64,000 nucleotides of DNA from PALSA-505 sp963762615 (GTDB lineage: Bacteria; Actinomycetota; Actinomycetes; Streptosporangiales; Streptosporangiaceae). Made by a program: the position numbers and the translations under genes. How positions within the stretch are numbered: position 1 is the stretch's first letter; every line of letters begins with the position of its first letter. A model generated the notes under the pieces. It was given only the letters and a program-made list of their open reading frames with translations. It was not told where the DNA came from and did not search any database. Where the stretch lies: assembly GCA_963762615.1 (NCBI GenBank), contig CAVXLG010000007.1, positions 26,191 to 90,190 of the forward strand, in the 5' to 3' direction. Shown here piece by piece: positions 44,141 to 54,029 of the stretch.

Positions 44141-44928
44141 CTTCTTCCTGTGCGATCAGGGCAACATCTGCTCAGGCGATGAACATGCCGAACGTCGCCA
44201 CTGCCACACCGGGGCCACCCAGGGCCGACGGCCTCCCTCTCCCCTGAGGGGCCTGGCATACTTAAACCCCGGGACCGGGTACGGGGCAAGACCAGCCCGG
44301 GGGGCCGACAGGGCACGGAACCGACACTACGCTCACCCGCTTGGCCATGCGGGTGCTTGCCGCGTTTCGCCAGGCGAGGCGATACCTCGGCGAGTTGCAG
44401 CCCGTCGCTCCACTAGCAACGATCGCCCACCGCCGCCGGGCCCTTCCCGGCGCCGTATGCTTCGACCACATTGACCTGCGGCCGCCGTGACGGCCAAATC
44501 CGGTTCGGCTTCGCCGACCTACGGCACGGCCGGATTAGTGACCCCAGGCGTCCACGCCGATCTAGCGACCTCCATACCCGGTCCACGAGAAGGGCCCTGA
44601 CCTCGGAGGTTGCTCCCATGTCCTGTTGCTTCTGCCGTTCGTCAGCACCGATCGAGCGGTCAACCTGCCGTCACTGCCAAACCCTGATCGACTCCGCATC
44701 GAGGCCGGGTCGGCTGCAGCACGCGAGCGGGAGCCGCTGCTGGCCGCGGCTGCCTGGAACCGTGGCCTGAGGGTGCGCCTCCCTGCGGGGGAGGCAGTGT
44801 CAACCGGTACGCGACGCGAGGGAGGCGGGACGAACCACCAGCGGCCGGCCGGCATCAACCTGGGCATCGCCGGTGCGCACATGGAGCGGCTGGACCTGGT
44901 TGATTGGGCCGGAGGGCCGGGCACTTTG
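44141..44928. other. long stretch without a convincing gene
   Basis: Frames near 44471-44946 on the plus strand are open but Arg/Pro-rich, with no ribosome sites or homology. Possibly degraded sequence between accessory genes. Confidence 0.35.
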
Positions 44929-46446
44929 TTAGTCGCCGTCGAGTGAACGCCGCTGGGGGGTGATGCCGGCGAAGCTGGCCTGGGTCAGTGGCCTGGGATT
45001 CAGGTGCCTGGCGTGGATCACGGTGAGCAGCCTGGCCAGCTGGCTGCCCAGGCCGGGGACCCAGTGCAGGAGCACGATCTCGCCGGGCTGCAGCGCTCCG
45101 CGATCCCAGGTGTCGATGTCGTCGCCGGTCATGACGGCACTCCAGCCCACCAGCTTCTTCAGTCCGGCCCGGTAGGCGGCCGCCTGCACGGCGGGGTCGA
45201 AGGCCCCGTAGGGCGGCCGGCCCAGGACGGGGACCTGGCCGAGCCACCGCCCGAGCACCCGGCGAGCCTGCCCCCACTGGGTCGTGCCCTGGCCCAGGGT
45301 CAGCGTGGTGAGGTTGGGGTGGGAGACCGTGTGGTCCCCGACCGTCCCGCCGGCTTTGACAAAGGCCCGCCAGTAGGGCAGGTCCCGCTGGGCGGCCTGC
45401 TCGATGAGGAAGGCGGTGACCGGCAGATGGGTTGTGCGCATGATCGCAAGCACCCGCGGGCTCGGCGTCCAGCCGTCGTCCACGGTGATGTAGATGGCGC
45501 GCCCGGCTGGGTTGGCGAAGGAGTAGAGCGGGACCTCGGGCAGCGCCGGGACGGCTACCCGCACCACGGCCTGCTCACCGTCCCGGTCGGTCAGCCTCAG
45601 CCTGGCCCGGCAGGCTTCCGGGCTACTGGCCACGGCCACCTTCTGCGATGCGGGCAGGCTGACCCGGTCCTTGCCGCACAACACCCGGCGCGCCGGGGAC
45701 TGCAGCGGGCCAGACACGGAGAGGACCAGCCCGTCTCGGTGACGGCGGGACGCGACGACCCGCAGCGCCGGCGGGGTGGTGACGGTCAGCGTCCGGCTGG
45801 ACGGCTGCGGGCCCTCCACCCGGACCACCAGGCGGGTCCGGCTGCCGGGCGGTACGCGAACATCGACGGTCCCGCCGTCGGGAGACTGTCTGGTCAGCCC
45901 GCCGTCCTGGTCCTCCGACACCACGAGACGGCTACGGGCCAGGATCCGCGGGCCAGACGGCCCGCGCGGGGATGTCAGCCGTATGGCCACGGTGTTGGAG
46001 TCCGCGGAAAAGGTCCACGCCACGCCGGGCCGGGCCGGCGCCGCCGCCGCGCCGAATCCGGTCACCCCCGCCACGACCAGGCCCACCAGGACCAGCGCCC
46101 CGGTCACGACCACGATGGTCAGCCGCAGCGGGAGCCGCCGGGCGGCAGGCCAGCTCGGCCGGTGGCGCCGCATCCTGCCCGGCCCGGGCCGAAGGCCCGC
46201 CGTCATCCCCGCCTGCCCAGGGTGCGCCGTTTCGTACTTCGCGATCAGCGGGCCGGGATCGGCGCCCACGGCGCTGGCGATGGCACGGATGTGCCCCCGG
46301 GTGTAGAAATCACCGCCACACGCGGAATAGTCCTCACGCTCGATGCTGTCGATGATTGCTGGCCTGATGCAGGTCCTCCGGCTGACCTCCCGCACGGTAA
46401 GACCAGCCCGGCGGCGCGCCGCCGCCAGGTCCCCGCCGACGCTCAC
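44929..46446 (-). CDS. RodZ-like HTH / membrane / NodB deacetylase fusion
   Basis: 505 residues in three parts. Residues ~5-70 form a RodZ-type HTH (LAAARRRAGLTVREVSRRTC, then YTRGHIRAIASAVGADP). A membrane segment lies at ~107-130 (TIVVVTGALVLVGLVVAGVT). After ~200 beta-rich residues comes a C-terminal NodB domain: AIYITVDDGWTPSPRVLAIM, GGTVGDHTVSHPNLTTL (HxxxH), LGRPPYGAFDPAV and IVLLHWVP. Topology places the HTH in the cytoplasm and the deacetylase outside. RodZ HTH parts contact MreB in other bacteria, so this may couple cell-shape machinery to wall-glycan deacetylation; this is inference. The family's Thr in TFDDG is replaced by Val (TVDDG). Confidence 0.85.
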   Translation of the reverse strand: MSVGGDLAAARRRAGLTVREVSRRTCIRPAIIDSIEREDYSACGGDFYTRGHIRAIASAVGADPGPLIAKYETAHPGQAGMTAGLRPGPGRMRRHRPSWPAARRLPLRLTIVVVTGALVLVGLVVAGVTGFGAAAAPARPGVAWTFSADSNTVAIRLTSPRGPSGPRILARSRLVVSEDQDGGLTRQSPDGGTVDVRVPPGSRTRLVVRVEGPQPSSRTLTVTTPPALRVVASRRHRDGLVLSVSGPLQSPARRVLCGKDRVSLPASQKVAVASSPEACRARLRLTDRDGEQAVVRVAVPALPEVPLYSFANPAGRAIYITVDDGWTPSPRVLAIMRTTHLPVTAFLIEQAAQRDLPYWRAFVKAGGTVGDHTVSHPNLTTLTLGQGTTQWGQARRVLGRWLGQVPVLGRPPYGAFDPAVQAAAYRAGLKKLVGWSAVMTGDDIDTWDRGALQPGEIVLLHWVPGLGSQLARLLTVIHARHLNPRPLTQASFAGITPQRRSLDGD

Positions 46447-47479
46447 CCCGCACCTCCACCGCCGTCAAGAACTGCATGCCGCACCGGCCCGGGCACAGCA
46501 AACCTTCGCTCCCATCATCACCCCCGTTTGCCTCGGCCGGACCCCCCGGCGCCTGCTTACTGGCCGGGTCTGACCTAGGACGGCGATGCCGGGCCGGACG
46601 CGGAGGTTGGTGGCGAGAAGCCCGGCAAGCTCGGCCTCGAGCCGGCCCGGCGGCTCTTGGCCCACCCTCAGCCGGGAGAGGCTGCCCGGTCACCGCGTCA
46701 CCGCGGGCGGATCGAGGATGTCCGCGTGAGCACCTGGCGGGCGGGAACGTCGAGCGATTCGAGCAGGTCCGCGAGCTTGGTACACCTGCTCGGCGATGGT
46801 GTGGTTGCCCATCAGGTCACCAGGTGCACGGCCAGGTGTCGCCGGCCAGGCCTGGCCCCTCACCGGCGTCATGCCGGAACACCAGCAGATGAGGAAGCCG
46901 TGCGGGCCAGACGCATCCGCGTCCGCGACGACCTCCTGCCATCCGGCGCGGCGCCCGGTAAACGCTGCCAGGCGCTTCGGGTCCAGCCCGGGTGCTGCGG
47001 CTTCGGACCGGGCGGAGCTTCTCATACGCCCGGCCCGCGTCGAACGCCAGCCGCGTGACCTGGTGCGGGACCGAGGCCGCCGGCACGCATCCACCAAAGA
47101 GCAGGCCCCCCGGCACGCCCCATGTGGGCCGCGCAGGCTGCTGGATGGCTCTGTCCCCGAGCCTGCCGGCCATCCCTGCCACAAGCGTTACGACTGCCGT
47201 CAACGACCCTGGAACTGGAACCGCCCATATCAGAATCTGGGCGCTCCCCGCTGACCAGCACCGGGCTGAGGCCGGCGGCCTGCGCAACTACGAGTACAAC
47301 CCGGTCTGGGGATCCTGGTCGATCAGAGCTGGCTCCGACGGCCCTAACCGCCGGGCCGCGGTCACCGTGACCTATCTGCCTGCGGCTCTGGGCTGGTTCA
47401 TCCTCGCCTGGATGCGCCGCCGAGAATACGTCTGACCCGGCGCCTGGCCTGCACGCGGGGCCGGCGGCAAGGCTCACGC
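46447..47479. other. 1-kb region without an identified gene
   Basis: Several long frames exist. The most protein-like are a minus-strand stretch near 46850-46960 (GRRAGWQEVVADADASGPHG) and a plus-strand tail near 47220-47435 ending in a hydrophobic segment (TVTYLPAALGWFILAWMRRR). I could not assign either. Likely decayed genes. Confidence 0.3.
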
Positions 47480-47737
47480 GGCAGCCCGGCGCTCAGTCCG
47501 GGCCGCGACCGGCGGGGAGAGGCCAGCCGCACCGGCAGCCGGCTGGGCCCCAGGTTCCCAGGGGCCGTCGAACACCCCGGCACAGATGTGCCGCAGCTCG
47601 CGCACCGGCCGTCGCCGGTAAGCCGGCAGGTGCCGAAGCGGTACCAGTCGCGCTCGATCACCAGCCCGCCGCACCCATGGCACCGGGTGCGCCGGCCCTC
47701 CGGATCGTGGGCGTTGCCGGTGCAGGCTGACCAGCAC
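47480..47737 (-). pseudogene. AmmeMemoRadiSam-type radical SAM enzyme, C-terminal remnant
   Basis: CHGCGGLVIERDWYRFGTCR, then LTGDGRCASCGT and, in the next frame, CAGVFDGPWEPG resemble the C-terminal zinc-ribbon-like end of AmrS proteins (CHxCG, RDWY, CASCGTPCAGVF). The radical SAM domain is missing and the remaining part is frameshifted. Assignment from recall of the tail motif. Confidence 0.5.
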
Positions 47738-47906
47738 CCCGGACGATCAACTCGGCAGCCGGTTTGACTTTTCCGGCGCCTGGATGGGCATGGACGGCTG
47801 GATCATCCGGAAAGCTCATGACCGGTAAAAGCCGGCGCGTCGGGGGCGTACCTGATGTCCTTCAACACGACGCCCGGCGAGCCGGGGCTGGGGCACACTC
47901 GTTGCT

Positions 47907-49109
47907 GTGAGCGTGTCCGGGGACCCGGGCCGGAGGGCCGATCTGCGGAAGTTCCGGATGCTCGGCAGGCGGCGGGCATGGCTGGCCGTCGTGGTTGTAT
48001 GCGCCGGCGCGCTAGCCGCGGCAGCCGCCCTGGCGGCGACGGCCGGGCGGGACGCGCACCAGGCTGCCCCGCAGCTGCACGTGTCAGGGAACCGGCTGGT
48101 CAGCGCGGCCGGCCAGCGGGTGGTGCTGCACGGCGTGAACCGCTCGGGCGGGGAGTACAGCTGCGTGCACGGTACCGGCATCTGGGACGGCCCGATGAAC
48201 CAGGCGTCGGTCAGCGCGATGAGGCGATGGCAGGTGAATGCCGTGCGCGTGCCGCTGAACGAGGCCTGCTGGAACGGCGAGCGGTACGTCGGGCCCAGGT
48301 ATCGCGGCGTGGCCTACCGGCGGGCGGTCGAGGCCTACGTGCGGCTGCTGAACCGCAACGGCATGGTGGCGATCCTCGATCTGCACTGGACCGACGGCAC
48401 CTACACCGGGCCCGCGTCCTCCTGCCCGTCGGGGCGGGCACTGTGCGAGAAGCCGATGCCGGACGCCGCGCAGTCGATACCGTTCTGGGGCTCGGTGGCC
48501 CGGACCTTCAGGGGCCATGACGCGGTCATCTTTGACGTGTTCAACGAGCCCTACCCGCAGCTCGCCACGGGCAGCGAGGCCGCGGGGTGGCGGTGCTGGC
48601 TGCACGGCGGCAGCGCCTGTCCGGGGATCTCCTACCGGGTAGCCGGCATGCAATCGCTGGTGAACGTCATCCGGTCAACCGGGGCCCGGAACGTCATCCT
48701 GGTCGCCGGGACCCAGTGGGCCGACGACCTCACCGGGTGGCTGCGCTACGAGCCGGCCGACCCCGATCACAACCTGGCGGCCGCCTGGCACTCCTACAAC
48801 TTCAACCGCTGCGCCTCGCCGTCGTGCTGGCAAAGCCAGATCGCCCCGGTGATCGCGAAAGTGCCGGTCCTCGCGACCGAGATAGGCGAGAACAACTGCG
48901 CCGGCACCTATGTCGGGCCGCTGATGAAGTGGCTCGACGCCCGGTCCGCCGGCTACCTGGCCTGGGCCTGGAACGCCGACTTCTCCTGCGCAGGCGGCCC
49001 CGGCCTGATCACCAGCTACGCCGGCACGCCTACCGCCTACGGCAAGGCATACATGGCGCACCTGAAGTCGCTGAAGCAGATCAGCACGCCCGGCGGCTTG
49101 GGAATCTCC
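47907..49109 (+). pseudogene. secreted GH5 glycoside hydrolase (cellulase family), 3' end replaced by IS
   Basis: An N-terminal membrane anchor or signal (AWLAVVVVCAGALAAAAALA) is followed by a GH5 barrel: VVLHGVNRSGGEYSC, MRRWQVNAVRVPLNEACWNG, MVAILDLHWTDG, acid/base Glu in FDVFNEPYPQ, AAAWHSYNFNRC and nucleophile Glu in VLATEIGENNC. Eight or more Cys suggest disulfides. The barrel seems complete to AWNADFSC and the last helix (GKAYMAHLKSL). At 49110 IS copy B begins, so the native stop is gone and the frame continues ~50 codons into the IS. The enzyme could still work. Confidence 0.82.
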
Positions 49110-50292
49110 TGTGCGTACCGAAAACCTCGTGCACGTCAGGCGACCAGGCGATATTCGTTGATCAGGGCGCCGGCGCGGGTCTGTCTTCGGCCGCGGTACC
49201 GCTCAAGATCGACCGGTTCGGGTAGCGGTTTCAGCGGCGCCGCTGCGTGCAGCGAGCGGTGAGGTCGATGCTGGCTGTGGCGGGTCTCATACGCGTGCAG
49301 GATTCGCCGCAGGTGGGCCTGGTTCCAGATGAGGGTGCGGTCAGGAGCTCGCGTCGGCATCCGCCGATCCAGCGTTCGGCGATAGCGTTCATGCGGGACG
49401 TCGCCACGTTGCAGAGCACGGTCCGGATGCCGGCGCTGGCCAGGACCGGGTCGAACTCGGGGGGTGAAGTCCGGGCCGCGGTCGCCGATCATGAACTTGA
49501 CCCGGTGTGCCTGTTCGCCGGGGTCCATGAGGAGGTTGCGGGCCTGCCGGGCTGTTCACTCCCCCGGTGGGATGGGGAGTGACCCCGAGGATGCGGATGC
49601 GCCTGCTGGCGTGCTCTATCACGGCCAGGACGCAGGCCTGGGTGCCGTCGAGCAGGCCGGCGGTGAAGAAGTCGCACGCCAGGATCACCTCGCCCTGGGA
49701 GCGCAAGAATTGCGACCAGGTCGGCCGGGTCCGCCGCCGGGCGGGGTCGATGCCGCTGGCCTTGAGGATCTGCCATACGGTCGACGCTGCGACCTTCACT
49801 CCCAGGCCGGCCAGCTCGCCGTGGATCCTGCGGTAGCCCCATCCGGGATTTCCCGGGCCAGCCGGCGGACCAGGGCCCTGATGTTCCGGCGGGCGGCAGG
49901 CCGGTCTTGCCGCGTATGGGCCTGGCGGCCCAGCGGCGGCGGACGATGTCGCGGTGCCAGCGCAGGATCGTGTCCGGGCAGCCAGCAGGCGCAGCCCCTG
50001 CCGCCGCGCTCTCGGTATCATGCTGAGCAGGGTCGCGAGCAGGGCCCGGTCCGCCCAGTCCAGCTTCGGGCGGCGCGGCTGCCGCCGCTGCAGTGCGGCG
50101 AGCTGGTGGCGCAGGATCAAGATCTCCGTGGTCTTCCACGTCTCCTCACGCCGGGTCAGCCGCAGCCACGCGGCGACCCGCGTGATCAAGAGGAACACGA
50201 ACCGCAGGCACATGATCGGTGATCATCACGGCCGGACGGCCGGAGAGCAACTCTGCTGGTCAGAGCCGTGGACGGGATTCTCGGCACGCACA
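49110..50292 (-). mobile_element. insertion sequence copy B (1183 bp)
   Basis: The left end TGTGCGTACCGAAAACC (49110-49126) and right end GATTCTCGGCACGCACA (50276-50292) match the termini of IS copy A. It is inserted in the 3' end of the GH5 gene. Confidence 0.82.
49136..50213 (-). pseudogene. integrase-core transposase of IS copy B, frameshifted
   Basis: The N-terminal part from 50213 (VFLLITRVAAWLRLTRREET, LILRHQLAALQRRQPRRPKL) shifts frame near 49980 and again near 49850, returning to LAGLGVKVAASTVWQILKAS and LACDFFTAGLLDG. It then breaks again near 49560 and 49460. The third acidic residue is intact (NAIAERW), unlike copy A. Several indels make the gene non-functional as read. Confidence 0.8.
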
Positions 50293-50747
50293 GGGTGTGA
50301 GCCGAGTTTCGACCCTCGGCGCGGCGGGCTGGTCAGAACAGGCGCGCTTGCCCGCCGAGCACCTGGCCGCGCTGGCGACCAGATGGCCCGCCTCAACTTT
50401 CGCGGGGCTGTCACCACGGTCAAGGCCCGCGATGATGGCACCCTGGATCACGATCGCGCGTCCCGCTGGGCCCCTACGGTCGGTCAGGGGCGATCCCGGT
50501 ACACGCCCGCGAGTGGTGTAGTCCGCCGCGTTGTCGGCCGTCAACCCCGTAGCGAAAGGTTTGGCCACGAGTCAGCGTTGCCGGGACGTACCATTTCCCT
50601 TTGCCCGTGATGAGCCCACGCGCCCGGGCGGGGAGGGAACCGGGATGGAATCACGCATCATGCTGGCCGGGGCCGCCTGCCTCATCGCGGTCGGTTCAGG
50701 CCCGCCGGGGCGCCCCAGGGACGTGAAGTTCGCTAAGGCCATGCTTG
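50293..50747. other. gap containing a possible short lipoprotein-like ORF
   Basis: ATG 50645, with a GGAGGG site, encodes MESRIMLAGAACLIAVGSGP and continues to 50761 (38 residues). It overlaps the next gene start. No other gene can be supported. Confidence 0.3.
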
Positions 50748-51917
50748 ATGATCCGGGTTAAGCAGCCAGGACGTCTAGGCGTTCTGTTCACCACAGCCCG
50801 CGCCCGGAAGACGGGCCGCACCTGCCCTGAGTGCGGGCGGCCCCTGCGACACCGCCACCGTCGGACTCTCAAGCCCCGTTTCGGCCGCCCGTTGCTCATC
50901 GCGGCCTCCGCTGCTGCGGTGGCCGCAGGCGGTGTCTACGAGATTGCCCAGCCAGGCAGCGCCCCGCCTGCCATCACGTCGGTGCACCCGTACCGGTGGC
51001 CACACGGTGCACCGCGCGGCATCGTGCTGTCTGGGCTGCAAAGCTACGTCATGTCCCCGGCGCTGATCAGCCGGATGGAACACCAGATATACGCGATCAA
51101 GCACTACTGGTACGGGAACACGGTCGGGTTGCAGGTCACGCAGGACCGGCTGGTCGGCGTCAATGGCAACGTCTTCCGCGCCTATTACATGCATGACGTG
51201 CGCGAACTGGTGCAGTACGCGCTAGCCCAGCACCTGGTCGTGGTTATCAGCGACCAGACCGAGTTGTCCACCGGCTACGCGCAGAACGAGCCGCTGCCGA
51301 CACTGGCCACGTTCGCGTTCTGGCGGCACATGATGTACTACTACGGCAGCAAGCCGGGCGTTACCTTCGACCTGTTCAACGAGCCGCGGCGCTGCTCCTG
51401 GCAGCAGTGGCACAACGACTTCCAGCCGCTGGTGAACTACATCCGCCGTTACGGCGCCTACAACCAGCTCTGGGTGGAGGGCATCCGCTGGGGCAGCACC
51501 CTGGAAGACGTGCCGCTGCTCCAGGGCAGCAATATCGTCTACGACTTCCATCACGCCGGCGCGCCGTGGGGATATAACGCCCCGATCAACGAAACGACCT
51601 GGGATGCCGCGTTCGGCTATCTCGCGGCCAGGGGCATCCCGGTGATAGACGGCGAATTTGCCAATTACACCGGCAGCTACTACTGGGGTAACCCGTCGGT
51701 CAAGGACCAGATCGCTCGGCCCCTGGTAGTGCGTTACGTGCACTACTTGAAGCGGATGGGGATCGGGATGCTGGCCTGGACACTGACACCTGGGTCGCTG
51801 AACGGTTCGCGGCACGGGTTCTACTCGGTCAGCTTCGAACCCCAGGGGGATGGCTACCTGGTCCGGCACTGGTTCGCCTACCTGGCCGCCCAGCGGGTAC
51901 CCGGGCCACTGTATTGA
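50748..51917 (+). CDS. membrane-anchored GH5-like glycoside hydrolase
   Basis: 389 residues from ATG 50748. The N-terminal cytoplasmic tail has a CxxC (TCPECGRPLRHRHR), then a single TM (PLLIAASAAAVAAGGVYEI). The extracellular domain shows a GH5-type barrel: GIVLSGLQSYVM, NTVGLQVTQDRLVG, VVVISDQTEL, acid/base Glu in TFDLFNEPRR, YDFHHAGAPW and nucleophile Glu in VIDGEFANY, ending AWTLTPGSLNGS. It is complete. Together with the upstream GH5 gene it suggests a beta-glucan-degrading pair, now separated by IS copy B. Substrate not predictable. Confidence 0.8.
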   Translation: MIRVKQPGRLGVLFTTARARKTGRTCPECGRPLRHRHRRTLKPRFGRPLLIAASAAAVAAGGVYEIAQPGSAPPAITSVHPYRWPHGAPRGIVLSGLQSYVMSPALISRMEHQIYAIKHYWYGNTVGLQVTQDRLVGVNGNVFRAYYMHDVRELVQYALAQHLVVVISDQTELSTGYAQNEPLPTLATFAFWRHMMYYYGSKPGVTFDLFNEPRRCSWQQWHNDFQPLVNYIRRYGAYNQLWVEGIRWGSTLEDVPLLQGSNIVYDFHHAGAPWGYNAPINETTWDAAFGYLAARGIPVIDGEFANYTGSYYWGNPSVKDQIARPLVVRYVHYLKRMGIGMLAWTLTPGSLNGSRHGFYSVSFEPQGDGYLVRHWFAYLAAQRVPGPLY

Positions 51918-52100
51918 GTGCCTTGACCACGAACATCGGAGCATCAGCCCCGCCATGCTCACCTTTGGGGCAACAGGACCCGTCCAGGTCGAACCTGGAT
52001 GCGGACCGCAAGGTGGCAACAGCCTCACCGAACTAATCATCGCCGGATCGCTGGCATCGGCGGATGTCGCCAGCAATAGAGGCAACCCGGACGGCGGACG

Positions 52101-52331
52101 CCCGCGTACGTGCGTGGCTTGTTAGCGCCGCTGGCTAGCAAGAACGGGTGGACTCTGGCCGAGGCGGCCGGTGATGCGACGCCGGATGGGATGCAGCGGC
52201 TGCTCAACCGGGCGGCCTGGGACGCGGACGGGGTCCGGGATGATGTGCGCGCCTACGTGACCGGGCACCTGGGCTCTGCTGATGGCGTGCTGGCCGTCGA
52301 TGAGACGGGGTTCCTGAAGAAGGGCACCTAA
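52101..52331 (+). pseudogene. IS701-family transposase, N-terminal remnant
   Basis: YVRGLLAPLASKNGWTLAEA, then DGMQRLLNRAAWDADGVRDD and VLAVDETGFLKKGT match the region around the first catalytic Asp of IS701-type transposases. Homology ends at GGCACC, where a perfect palindrome begins. Confidence 0.75.
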
Positions 52332-52354
52332 TGCCGACGTCGGCATTAGGTGCC
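52323..52354. repeat. 32-bp perfect palindrome
   Basis: GGCACCTAATGCCGAC is followed directly by its exact reverse complement GTCGGCATTAGGTGCC. It marks the junction between the IS701 remnant and the recombinase element. Confidence 0.9.
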
Positions 52355-52370
52355 TTATGACGAGCCTGCG

Positions 52371-52436
52371 GTTATGCCGCACCCTGGCCGGTGATGGAGG
52401 GTGCTGGACCCGTCCCCCGGCTGGGTGCGGCATAAC
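52371..52436. repeat. 14-bp perfect inverted repeat
   Basis: GTTATGCCGCACCC (52371-52384) pairs with GGGTGCGGCATAAC (52423-52436) across a 38-nt loop. It lies beside the 3' end of the recombinase remnants. Confidence 0.8.
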
Positions 52437-52677
52437 GCATCGGGTTTCCGGTGGTCAGAGTTGGCTGAGGAATGCCAGCAGTTCGTCGGGCGGCTGGTAG
52501 CGCCCGGCCTGGGTGGCGGGCGGGGTGATGCGGGCGATGGCCTTTTCTTTGAGTGGCCTGGCCAGCCTCATCGAGCCGGCGAGCGAAGTCGGCCAGCATC
52601 CGGCCCTCGCCGCGCAGCTTGAAACCGAGCGACCGGCGCATCGCCAGGTAGTCCCCGGCGCGGGCTTCCATGCTCAT
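52372..52677 (-). pseudogene. second tyrosine recombinase of a cluster, N-terminal remnant
   Basis: ATG 52675-52677 starts MSMEARAGDYLAMRRSLGFK, then LRGEGRMLADFARRLDEAGQ, the usual N-terminal SAM-like domain of the second gene in recombinase clusters. The rest is non-homologous. It follows directly on the first recombinase's end, as in overlapping multi-recombinase operons. Confidence 0.6.
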
Positions 52678-53962
52678 CGCGGGGCTCCCTGCGGGCAGGG
52701 CATGGCCAGCTCGGCCAGCCGGCCTGATCGACCCTGGCGTAGATCGCCGTGGTGCGCTGCTGGGCATGGCGCAGCAACTGACCGATCTCCTCCATCGACG
52801 CACCGGCCGACAGCAGGCCGCAAGCCGCTGCATGGCGGATCCGGTGCGGCCCGAACCGGGGCACCCCGGCCCGCTCGCAGGCCCGGGCCACCACCTGGGT
52901 CACCGAGGACACCGCAAGGCCGGGGAACGGGGCCTTCATGGCCACGAACAGGCGCGGTGATGTGCTGGCGGGCCGCGCATGCAGCAGGTAGTCCGCCATC
53001 GCCTCGCCCACATCAACAGGCAACGGCAAGGTGTCCATCCGGCCACCCTTGCCATGGATGGCCAGCTCGCCCGTGCGCCAGCCGACGTCGGCGAGGTCCA
53101 GTCCGGCGACCTCCCCGCCGCGCAGCGCCAGCCGCGTGATCACCAGCACGATCGCGTAGTCACGCCGGCCGCCAGCGCTGTCGCGGTCGCAGCTGGCCAA
53201 GACCGCGCGCAGATGATCTGGTGAGGCGGCGCGTGGCAGGCCCTGCCTCCAGGCCCGCCCGGCCGGGACCGCTGCGGCCAGCGGAAGCCGGATGTGCCTG
53301 GCCGCGTGCAGGTAGCGCAGCAGGGACCGCAGCGCGGGCAGCACCACCATGTCCGGTGGCCTGCCGCGCCGGCGCCTGGCCAGCTCCAGGACATAGCCGG
53401 TGACCTGCCCCGCTGACAGCCCCGCCAGGGTCTCGGTGAGCGCGCCGGGGAACCCGGCCAGGAACGCCTGCGCGTATCGCAGGTAATGCGTGACCGTGCC
53501 AGCCGACACGCCCCGCTCGCCCTCCAGGTACTGCTGCTATGCCGCCAGCAGCGCCTCCACCGGCGTGGCCGGGACCGGCCGTCCCCGCGGCGGAGCCGCC
53601 TGCACGCTGCGCAAATACCCCAGCACCGGGGCAAGCGCCCGGGCACTGAGCCCGGTGCGGTGCCCGGCCGCCCGGCGCGCACCCAGAAACTCCGCCGCCG
53701 CCTCGCCGGTCAGATCCGCGGCAGTCAGGCCAGCACTGGCCAGCCAGCCGCTCAGAATCCGCCAGCAGGTGCACATGTTCGGTGACCGTGTCCAGCGCAT
53801 ACCCCCGGACCGCCAGGTCCTGGCGCAGGCCATCGGCGAACGGTGCGAGCGGGCCCGGTCACGACGATCCGCCTCTGGCGCCGTAGGTGATCCGAAGTAC
53901 GAACAGGCCGCATGAAGATTACCAGTCCAAGCCATAACGTCGCAGCTCAGAGACAACGACAA
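52675..53962 (-). pseudogene. tyrosine recombinase of RIT-like element, broken
   Basis: The catalytic domain is clear: VLVITRLALRGGEVAGLDLA (Arg), ELAIHGKGGRMDTLPLP, FGPHRIRHAAACGLLSAGAS (HxxR) and IGQLLRHAQQRTTAIYARVD (His, Tyr). An in-frame TAG at 53537-53539 splits it from the N-terminal SAM-like part (LSGWLASAGLTAADLTGEAA), and another frame break lies near 53750. With the second recombinase remnant downstream and hairpins at both ends, it resembles one arm of a recombinase-in-trio element. Confidence 0.7.
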
Positions 53963-53997
53963 GGGTTTTGAAACCCTACAGGGTCAGAACCTGACCC
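53962..53997. repeat. two adjacent short hairpins
   Basis: AGGGTTT/AAACCCT (53962-53977, 2-nt loop) and GGGTCAG/CTGACCC (53981-53997, 3-nt loop) lie upstream of the recombinase gene, mirroring the palindromes at its other end. Confidence 0.65.
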
Positions 53998-54029
53998 AGG
54001 CGCTTGTCAATGCATGAACGCTGCAGGGC

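Noticed and set aside
44471..44946. Plus-strand frames of 99 and 106 codons.
   Set aside because: Arg/Pro-rich, no ribosome sites, no domain, and open on both strands.
53965..53980. GTTTTGAAACCCTACA, close to the terminus of IS copy C.
   Set aside because: No transposase sequence of that family adjoins it, and the word is part of a local hairpin beside the recombinase remnant.
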